Of a stretch of DNA of 64,000 bases, positions 10,283-18,412 are shown one piece after another. Each line of letters opens with the position of its first letter. The first letter of the stretch is position 1. The stretch lies in the NCBI GenBank assembly GCA_033439765.1, contig JAULSN010000002.1, forward strand, positions 6,820,001 through 6,884,000. Reading direction: 5' to 3'. The notes under the pieces are model-generated. The model was not told where the DNA came from. It saw only the letters and a list, made by a program, of their open reading frames with translations, and searched no databases. A program made the translations under genes and the position numbers. The DNA comes from Lasiosphaeria ovina (Eukaryota; Ascomycota; Sordariomycetes; Sordariales; Lasiosphaeriaceae).

Positions 10283-11874
10283 TCAGTTGCTAGTCGTGGC
10301 ATCCCAGTCTACGGGACCGCAGGACAACGGCGACGCGCTCCACAGACGGCTCTTGGGGTATTCCATGAGGAGGTCCAGGTGGGAGATGTTGCTGTGGTAG
10401 CGCTCGAGATAGATGCATATAGCTTTCCCCTCCAGCACCGAGCGGTTCCACCACCACCAGCGCCCATGCTCGATGATCTTGGCGTCAAAGTAGAGCAGCA
10501 GCAGCAGCGCGCGAGGGTCCTTGTCCTCCAGCAGCGTCTGGAACCGGGCCGTGATTTGGGAGAGAAAGGTTATAAACACAAGCATGTTGGTAGGGTTTGC
10601 ATCCAAGGGTAACAACCTGCCCAGGACCGCAGCGATGATGTAGTAAGGATTGGTGAGCGGCGATGCAGAGGGGTGGTTGACCTCGAGCAACTCCTGCAGC
10701 TCGGGTGGGAGCACCCTCAGCGCGTCCTGGTCGGAAATCATGGGCCCGGGATCCTGGCGGTGCTCCTGCGCAACCGCCCGCAACGCGCTGTCCGGCCGGC
10801 GGAGGTTGACGTGGCGCCAGATCTCGTACTTGCCGTTGTTCATCTTCAGCCAGTTGAGGTCGGTGAACGCGCACTTGAGCGGCCACAGCTCCTCGGGGTT
10901 GTCGCTGTCGACCTGGGCCAGGGTCGCACAGCCTATCAGGACCGATGCGATCCAGACCGCGTCCTTCTCGGACGAGCTGAGGGCGCCGCGCTTCGCGTTG
11001 GCTAGGAGCTTGTGGAAGTGTGCGGTGCCCTCGAGCCAGTGAACGAGTTCGGCGGGGCTCTGCTTGGTTGTGACGCTGAATCGGTCGTGCATGAGGGTGA
11101 CGGTAATCACGAGGTGACAGAGGAATGGGTGCTGAGGGAACACGTTTGTTAGTAGAGCAAGCCACTGACTGGATGGAGCGAAGAGGCCGCAACTTAATAC
11201 CTCAAATGCCAATTTCACACTCTCGCGCTGGTAGACGTGGCGCGTTTGCGGGGTGCCCATTGTCAGGATGGTCCTCTCGTGATACCTGTTAACGATGGCA
11301 AGGTCCTCTAGACCAAACAGCATTGTCTTTTTGGACGGAGACTGGCGGTGGAGCGAGTCGTTGAGCATGCTCAGGACCTGGCGGTTCAGAGAGATGGTCG
11401 TCATGGGAGGAGCACCGCCGATAAAAGCAGCCTCATCGGCAACTTGCAGGTCCGAAGAGAGGCGGTCATAGTTGCACGTTACGCCAAACGACTGGCAGCG
11501 CTTGCAGCACGGCTTGCCTTCGTCGCACTGCGGCCAAACCGAGCTCAGTCAGCAAAACCAAGCCCCGACAAGATGATGCTCAAGTTGGCTGTCGACTCCG
11601 GGTTATATGGAGAACTGGAGATTTGACCCACTTTGACGCGGCGAAGCTTGCAGTTGCCGCAACCTCGACGCGACTTCGTGTGCGCCTTGCGTTTCCGGGC
11701 GCCCTTCTTCTCGAGGGGTCCAGTAGGGGCGGGGAGCTTGTCTGGCTCGGGTGCGCTCTCAGGGGGATTGTCGGGGGGCTCGTCGTGGGGCCTGGCGGGA
11801 GCGGGCGTGGCCTTTGCTGGGGCTACTGTTAACTCCGGGGCCTGGCTTCGGTTGATATTGGAAAGGACTGCCAT
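10283..11874 (-). CDS. Zn2Cys6 transcription factor (UPC2-like type)
   Basis: Three exons: 11874-11632, 11527-11201 and 11131-10283, giving 472 residues. Intron 1 (11631-11528) splits the zinc cluster. After splicing the Cys residues are 72, 75, 82, 89, 92 and 99 (C-x2-C-x6-C-x6-C-x2-C-x6-C), the fungal binuclear cluster that binds DNA. Intron 2 (11200-11132, 69 nt) keeps the frame and could be missed. Removing it restores LAFEHPFLCH, a segment typical of this regulator class, and the CTAAC branch site plus CCTCAG acceptor support it. The C-terminal part has LLLLYFDAKIIEHGRWWW and ICIYLERYH, as in sterol-uptake-control-like C6 proteins. The N-terminus is Pro/Ala-rich and basic just before the cluster. 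It is divergent to the reductase gene at 12635, which is a plausible target. Nuclear localisation is inferred. Confidence 0.88.
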
Positions 11875-12634
11875 GACGCTAAGCGATGTCCACTGGGCGG
11901 CGCTGGCAGCAAAATGCGGTCGCAGATTGGCTTTGATGGTGGGTTAGCGTGCGTGAGAGGAACTGGCCGGTTCTGCTTTCCATTGAGTTGAGAGCTGCGA
12001 CGGGCGACAGATAGAATGGGACTGGCGACGTGGGATGTTCGGCTGTTGGTCTGGCGGCTGAGAGCCCCTGCACCAAACAGTGGGGCAGCCCGTCGATCAA
12101 TGTCAACCCCTCAGACCAAGCCGCGCTGTGAATGGCTGGGGTGGAGCAGGCCTGCAGCACGCTAACCACCTTTCGTATTCCCATCGATGGCGCTAGCTTG
12201 GTTTCGTTTCCCGCTCGAAAAACGGCAGAATCACGCTTTATTTGAACATCTTTGCGGCCAACGACTCTATTCTGGCCTCTCACAGCCTCACCCGCCCGTT
12301 TCCTCGTCTTCCTCAAAGCAACGTGTAACTCCGTGCGGCTCCGACATGCTGCTAACGACGGAAAGTCCGAACTTGACCATAATGAGGCAACAGTATTTAC
12401 TCGGTGGCCATGAAAAATCAGCCATGGCTGGATATATCGAGACGGATTGACAGGAATTGCGACAGGAACCGAAGTCGATAAAAAGCCAATATGAGCAGGC
12501 GCATCACCAGTCTCCGGTCCATCCTCCCCACCGATTCTCTCCGGCCCTGCACAACCCTCCTCCTCGCTCAGAAAACGCGTCGTGTTTCGTCAATCTTCAA
12601 CTTCAAAATCAAATTCTCCCAACCACTCAGCGCC
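11875..12634. promoter_or_regulatory. Shared divergent promoter region
   Basis: About 760 bp separate the start codons of the Zn2Cys6 regulator (-) and the dehydrogenase/reductase (+). No gene is supported inside. A frame upstream of and in frame with the reductase (from 12491) could add an Arg-rich N-terminal extension (see that entry). I did not find a convincing paired CGG-type zinc-cluster binding site by eye. Confidence 0.45.
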
Positions 12635-13772
12635 ATGGCTGCTCCCTCGCCTCTCCCTGCCTCGATGAAGGCCCTCGTCTGCGAGTCGGTCGGCAAGCCG
12701 CTGGAGCTCAAGATGATCCCCACCCCGACGGCGATCCCCGGCAGCGTCGTCATCAAGGTCCTGGCCAGCCTGGCTGACTTCCGAATCCCCATCAACCTCA
12801 GCGGCGCCGTCGGCTTCACCTTCCCCTCGGACCTTTGCCCCAGCGGCCGCGCCATTGGCCGCATCGTGGCCACCAACACCGACACCACCAGCCTCAACCA
12901 CGACCAGCTCGTGCTGATCGAGCCTTTTGTGCGCGCCCGCGACAACCCCGACGTGCAGATAGTGTGGGGCATGTTCGACGGCCCCGTCCCCTCGGCCAAG
13001 AAGTTCGCCGCCGACAACTGGTCCAAGGGGACGCTGGCCGAGTACGCGCGCGTGCCTCTGGAGAACTGCCACGCCCTCAACGAGGCGCGCCTGTGCGGCA
13101 GCCCGGCCGACGGCGGCCTGGGCTACCCTATAGGCAACCTCCTGCACCTGACCAACGCTGTCGTGCCGTACGGCGGCCTCCGCTCCATCGGCCTCCAGGC
13201 CGGCGAGCGCATCGTGGTGGCGCCCGCCACGGGCGCCTTCAGCGGCTCTGCCGTCCAGGCGGCCGTGGCCATTGGCGCCAGCGTCGTGGCCATGGGCCGC
13301 GACCCTCGCCAAGCTGCAAGCTCTGCAGCGGCTGTTCCCAGCCGGCCGCGTGCAGGTGGTCCAGACGACGGGCAACGTCGAGGCCGACGCCGCAGCGCTG
13401 CAGAGGTGGGGCCCCGTCGACGCCTTCATGGACGTGTCGCCGCACGCTGCGGGCCAGTCGACGCACATCCGCAGTGCCGTGCTCTCCGTGAGGCAGTACG
13501 GTCGCGTGTGCCTCGAGGGCATCGTGCCCACGGACCTGCCCGTGCCCTTCTCCGTCGCCGTAATGCGCAACCTGACCATCCGGGGCCAGTACATGTACGA
13601 GCGGGACGACGTTCGCGGCTTTCTCAAGCTCGCCGAGACGGGCGTTTTCAAGATCGGCAGCGACGACGGCGTCGAGGTCGTCGGCGAGTTCAAGCTCGAG
13701 CAGGCCCAGGAGGCGTTCGACTTGGCGGCAAAGAATACAGGGTTCGGGAAGATTGTGGTTCTTGCGCCTTGA
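12635..13772 (+). pseudogene. Medium-chain dehydrogenase/reductase, frameshifted
   Basis: The start at 12635 has an excellent context (CGCCATGGCT). An in-frame ATG at 12491 would add 48 Arg-rich, nearly acid-free residues that could act as a mitochondrial presequence. The first frame encodes a GroES-like N-terminal half (MKALVCESVGKPLELKMIP, then VVIKVLASLADFRIPINL) and a nucleotide-binding strand-turn (GERIVVAPATGAFSGSAVQA, AIGASVVAMGRD). At 13304 the frame is lost. The homologous continuation (LAKLQALQRLF ... GFGKIVVLAP) is in the next frame, as if one C had been inserted in CCC. No GT-AG intron fits there. The corrected length of 378 residues is normal for zinc-independent quinone/enoyl-reductase-like MDR proteins, and no catalytic-zinc Cys set is seen. 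It could be a recent natural knock-out or a sequencing error. Neighbour: divergent regulator at 10283-11874. Confidence 0.82.
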
Positions 13773-14639
13773 TTGGGCCTGTTTTGAGTGCTGCCTCCTG
13801 CTAGGTTTATTGCGAGGTTAAACAGATCTCAGCCTGGAGGAGCGAGGAGCTGGAACGTTGTCGGTAGTGTAGCTAGCTCTTTTGAAGTGATCTGGACAGA
13901 ATCCACGGTTCTTTGTCGCCCTCATTGAAAATCAGGCGTGAACAGCTTCTTTCATAAAATTATGGTTGCCAACATCTTAAGCAAAGCGCACGGCTTGGCA
14001 TGTAGTGCGCCCGGTGTAGGCAGCGACTTGGATATCTGGAGTTGTGGATTTCTTCCAGAGATCACGCAAAGCGGGAAAACCTCACATTTCTGCCCCGAGC
14101 GAAAATTCCCCGCTTCATTGGCTCCTGTCCCGACTACCTGTGAAATGGGTTGTGAAAATTCCAGCCACTGTCACGATGCGTCCAACAGCTTGCTTTCGCC
14201 TCGCATTTCTGCGGGTGGTTGCCGTCAATTAATGACTGGCGATTGGAATGTTGGCGACAGAGATTTGGTGGGTTGGTGGCTCTGACGGTGGGTTTTGTGC
14301 GCTCTCGATGGAAAAATTCATGCGTGGTGATCTTGGAAGCTCGACGGTAGATCTGGTCTGGCGATGGAATTAATTATGGTGCTCTGGGTCTTAGATCAGT
14401 GTCCCACGCATATCTTCTAACTGGCAGCATCAATTGACAGGCATGATAGTTCTGCAGTCGGCTGCTTGGCTTGACAATTGGCGGGGAGCTCACTTCCCCG
14501 ACGGAGAGATATGCGAAAAAAGAGTTCTTTGGGATTATCTGAAGCCAGCGGGGCCGATTGAAAATGTCGACCCATCAGAGGAGTTTTATTCTTGCGCGTA
14601 CAAATAACTATCAAGGTAGATGGCGAATAAAGTAGTTAA

Positions 14640-14830
14640 TAAAAAAAATTGTGTGGGTTTTGAGCTTCCCGTGCTACTGTGCGCGCCGATCTCGAGGATG
14701 TCTAGTGTCCATCACCTCCGAAGAGGCCCTGTGCTCTTCGCCTGGATTCGAACCAGGAATCCGTTTCCGTTGCCCCTGCAACAGTCAAGAGCACCACCAC
14801 TACGTGGTATGGCGCAATCCGCCGCAACAA
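14640..14830. repeat. Repeat fragment with tRNA-like T-arm
   Basis: The left part (an A-run, then GTGTGGGTTTTGAGCTTCCC) is repeated at 19193-19265 as GGGTGGGTTTTGAAACTCCC, followed in both by a related GCGC(G)CGA..CGAGGA block. The right part has, on the minus strand, a perfect T-arm CCTGGTTCGAATCCAGG (14757-14741). It is flanked by TGCTCTT and AAGAGCA, which could pair like an acceptor stem. Only 62 nt lie between those ends and no D-arm is present, so this is not a complete tRNA. It is read as a remnant of the tRNA-like repeat family seen at 9.6 and 23.8 kb. Confidence 0.5.
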
Positions 14831-14989
14831 CCGCCTGTCAATCGCAAGAGTATATAATGATCCATGCATGAGTTGTCTCTGACAAGTAGCGAGTCAAATG
14901 AGTTAAGCTAGGAGGGGATAGTGAAACTAACTTCTCGTGAGAGCCCAAATAACTGCTATTTGAAATAAAACATGCATGTTCATTCGTGG

Positions 14990-15090
14990 CTCGAACGTGA
15001 CTCGATCATTGAGCTCCGGAGACGGTGTGTTCACATGTGGGGGTACAGTAGTGTCTCGTGCCATTACACCACAGAACCAGGTCTAGGTCT
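14990..15090 (-). repeat. tRNA-like module fragment
   Basis: Read on the minus strand, this has an A-box-like TGTGGTGTAATGGCACGAGA and, about 60 nt later, a B-box-like CACGTTCGAGCCACGAATG. It ends in ATGAAC, which could pair with the initial GTTC. The order and wording match the first module of the repeats at 9.6 kb (+) and 23.9 kb (-). The arms do not fold into a convincing modern tRNA. Confidence 0.45.
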
Positions 15091-16469
15091 CAGCAGTAGC
15101 CAATTTTTGTTGAGGGGAAATCGCGCAAACTACATAATACACCCGCCCCCGGCCGCATAGGCTGTGGGCTGGAATGAATTTATTAGTCAGCAGTCCTTGA
15201 ACAGTCGGGCTGTTATCCTTCCTAACCGCACGAGAAATTTCTCGGCCAAGCCATGGTACCACCATTAACTAGCACGATATATATTATCCACAAGCTTACC
15301 GTCTTCTAAGTCCTCATTCTTGAGCCGATAAGCAGGCTAGAGCTTTAGATCTCGGACGCGCACCATGATTCGCTTCCGGGCGGCACCTAAGCAAATGAAG
15401 TAGGGAGATCTTTATTTTGAGCTTTGAAGTACGCACCCACCATTTTTTCCTCGCACCTACCTGGGCATATTGACAGCTGTTGGCAACTGAGATACTCAGA
15501 GCTTAATTTAAGCCGGTAAAATACTGAATTACCATCCGGCCGCCCATGCGCCTGCCATGCAGCCCGGCAGCCTGGGTCAACGGCGTTGAAGCCGTCAAAA
15601 CCTTCAAAAGCCCTGAAAAGGCGTTTACCGTGGTGTTTTCCATTTTGACGATTTCTTCGTTGCTGAGTCAGCCTCGAAAAAAAGGCAACTTGCAAATGGC
15701 AACTCTGAGGCCCGAATTTGTATGTAAATGAGCCAGATATCATGGCATGCGCCCAGCTACCCGAGTAATCCGTTGAATCCTGATTTGTTGACATGGTGAT
15801 GTAATTCCTTGGTGCTGAGTGGAGTGTATTAATTTAAGCAATCTAGTCTAATGACAACCTAGTTTGTCGACATGGTGATGCAATTCTAGGGAGCTCGAAT
15901 CGTTAGAGGAAAGCTCGATCAAAGGCATCATGAAGGCTGTGATGCGTAATGGTAGGTTGACGATGTGTTCTTTGGTACAGGAGAGGACTGCATATGCATA
16001 CAAAGGCCTGCAAAGGCCACCTGGCCGCTACAGACCTTAAAACACCAAGTGCGCGCATTACCTCGGGCATGTGAAAGTGTGAATAGTGTCATTTTTTTTA
16101 CTTTACCGGGCTTCCTTAGTGCCCGGTAGGGCGTTGGGTGGCTGCCATGCAATACGGCATTTTACCATACAAAAAGCGGTCCCTGCGTTGCCAGCTGCCA
16201 ATATGCCCAGGTAGGTGTGAGGAAAAAGGTGGTGGGTGCGTGCATCAAAGCTCTTTATTTTAGCAGCCTAGAGGCGTAACAATAGACTGTCTCGCACAGC
16301 ACCTTGAGACTGTTCCTTTGGGACTATCTGAAACCAGCGGGGCAGATTGAAAAATGTGGGTTCATTAGAGATTTATTCTTCTAATAACTATCAAGGTAGA
16401 TGGAGAATAAAAGAAGTCAATAAAAAAGGGACTGCCTACTGGGACTGTAGGTAACGTGTAGGTACTGTA

Positions 16470-18412
16470 CGGGGGCTCGGGCCAAGAAAAAGGGTCACCT
16501 TGGCCAGTGCGCAGCCACATCCAGCCACGGACCAAAGGGGGCTTGGTTTTATCGCCATCCTGGTCAAGCCTATCGTAGGAAAAGGAAACAAAAGAACACA
16601 ACTTCTTCAAAATGGAAGATTGTTTTTAATTCTGACAACTGCATTGCAATCCCCGTATTCTCAGCATCATTCTCGTATGCATCACAATGACTATGCAGAA
16701 AAATCCGGCCTCGAAGGCGACTTCGAAGAAAGTCAAATCCAATAACAAGCCAAAGCTCAATTACCGGGCCACGCGCAAGACGGTAAGATCTACTGGAGAT
16801 GCCGACCCTACAGAGAGGGTATAACCAAACTAACCACCCAATCGAATAGCCGAACCCTACACCCACTCTCGAGGGAAAAATTACGATCTTGGAATACGAA
16901 TTCAAGCCCTGACCCTCTACGACAACGGCCTGTCACGCCCGAAGGTCTTCGAGAAGCTGGGGATTACTATCACGGCCCAGAGGAAGCTGTACGAGAAAAC
17001 CCTATCAAGAGGATAGAAAAAGGGGGGGGCCATCTTACAGGAGCACTTGGTCGATAGAAAACGACCTGGGCTCCCTACCAAGGTCACCCTGCGCACCAAA
17101 AAAGGCCTGAAGGCAGTGATCTGTAAGAACTCAACAACGCGGACCTTTCCTACCTGGAAAATCTCCTCTGGCCTACGTAAGTTGGGCGTATACATCTCCC
17201 GGCAGACTGTGCTCAGGGCTCTGGCTTCTATGGGGTATAAAAACCTCAAGCTTTCTACCAAACCGGGCTTGACAGAGGCCAACAAGAAGTTCCGGGATGT
17301 TTACTACGTTAGGACTTTGGCTGTAGGGTGGAAGGAATATATCAAGAAGGTCTTTAGCGATGAGACTGCTGTCTGCCTAGGCATGATCCGGGGAAAAAGA
17401 CGTGCCTGGAGGCTTTCTAAGGAAGCCTTTCATCGTCATGTTACCCGGCTTCGTTGGAAAGGAAAGATGGAATTCATGATCTGGGGCGCCATTTCCTGGG
17501 TTTCCAAGGGCCCTCTCTTCTTCTGGAAGCCGGAGACTGCAGCACAGAAGAAGGCCTATGACCAGGAAATAGATGACTGGAACAAGACACACGAAGCCGA
17601 GCATAGGGAGCTATGGGAAAAGAGGCCAAGGCCCGGCGGGATGCTATGCCGAAGACCCCCGGCGGCCCGAAGCCAAAATGGAAGTATACCGAGGCCAACG
17701 GAGCAATGGTCCGGAAAGGAAATGGAGGCATAGACTGGATTCGGTATAGGCACGAAGTCCTAGAGCTAGTCTTCCTTCCTTACATGCAGACCCTCCCGGG
17801 CTACAAAGCTCAACAGGATAACGCAGGGGCCCACAATTGCAAGTGGAATAAGGACTTCTTCCCTGATCACGGCATCGAAGTGGAAAAATGGCCGCCAAAC
17901 TCGCCAGATTTTTCCCCCATTAAGCCTCTTTGGGGTAACCAGAAGACGAAAACAACGGCTAATAGGGTCCTTACGAAGTCAAAGGCGAAGGACAAGTGGC
18001 CAATCTGCTGGGAGGAAGTACCGCAACGGCTTATTAGGCGGTATCATAGAAGAACGTAGGAAAACATGAAGTGGGTGGTGTTTTTGAGGGGGGGTAACAA
18101 CTACAAGGAAGCCAGCCCCTGAAAATTGGGATGCCAAGGTAAACTGGGACCTTGACGTGCTCGAAGATGCAGACATGCCAGAGCCTCTGACAGAGGATGA
18201 ATCAACTGACGAAGATGAAGAGGACGAAGACGAGTAGATTGATCATTTTTACAGCTAGATTGGACCCTTTTTGAAGTAGTTGTGGTTATTTGGAATGTTA
18301 CCCTCTTTTTTCCTTTGACCTTTGTTGTGGCTGGGTTGGTGGCCGTTCACTATGGCTATGTGGATCTGGCGCACTGGCCAAGGTGACCCTTTTTTTTTGG
18401 CCCAAGCCTCCG
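16470..18412 (+). mobile_element. Tc1/mariner-family DNA transposon, inactive
   Basis: A 1,943-bp element with recognisable terminal inverted repeats of roughly 55 bp. The left end begins CGGGGGCTCGGGCCAA, and the right end read inward begins CGGAGGCTTGGGCCAA. Both then continue through AGGGTCACCTTGGCCAGTGC. A TA dinucleotide flanks each end (16468-16469 and 18413-18414), the TA target duplication expected of this superfamily. Several differences between the two ends are transitions. The inside encodes one transposase, now broken. The element is full length but non-autonomous. Confidence 0.88.
16686..18237 (+). pseudogene. Tc1/mariner transposase pseudogene (DD34E to DD34K)
   Basis: The N-terminal region has a helix-turn-helix-like stretch (LGIRIQALTLYDNGLSRPKV, about 16890-16970). 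A splice-like gap GTAAGA...AATAG lies upstream. A TAG at 17014-17016 interrupts the frame where Trp or Gln would be expected. The catalytic core follows: the first Asp in VFSDETAV, the second in QDNAGAH, and after exactly 34 residues the position normally held by Glu in PNSPDFSPIEPLW is Lys (AAG, 17922-17924). A 1-nt deletion near 17617 in an A-run (ELWEK|EAKARRD) and another frameshift near 18040 (IIEERRK|MKWVVFLRGGNNY) are visible. The product ended in a strongly acidic tail (stop at 18235-18237). The Glu to Lys change and the premature TAG are both explained by CpA to TpA on the other strand, the RIP signature. Confidence 0.85.

Larger units (their letters stand above)
13773..16469. other. 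Gene-poor AT-rich region with tRNA-like fragments
   Basis: No protein gene is supported. Repeat fragments lie at 14640-14830 and 14990-15090 (annotated separately). 15410-15510 and 16200-16400 share words with each other, for example AAAGCTCTTTATTTTAGC/ATCTTTATTTTGAGC and CCTGGGCATAT/GCCCAGGTAGG, and GGGACTATCTGAAACCAGCGGGGC recurs near 14530 and 16320. This suggests one further decayed repeat with pieces around 14420-14640, 15400-15520 and 16200-16430. The sequence just before 16470 is the insertion flank of the mariner element. Confidence 0.45.

Noticed and set aside
10560..10639. A third intron in the Zn2Cys6 gene (GTTGTTACC donor, TTCCAG acceptor)
   Set aside because: It would be 79 nt, shift the frame and break the conserved C-terminal region.
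14728..14800. tRNA gene on the minus strand
   Set aside because: The T-arm is perfect, but only ~62 nt lie between possible acceptor strands, no D-arm exists and the anticodon stem-loop is the wrong size.
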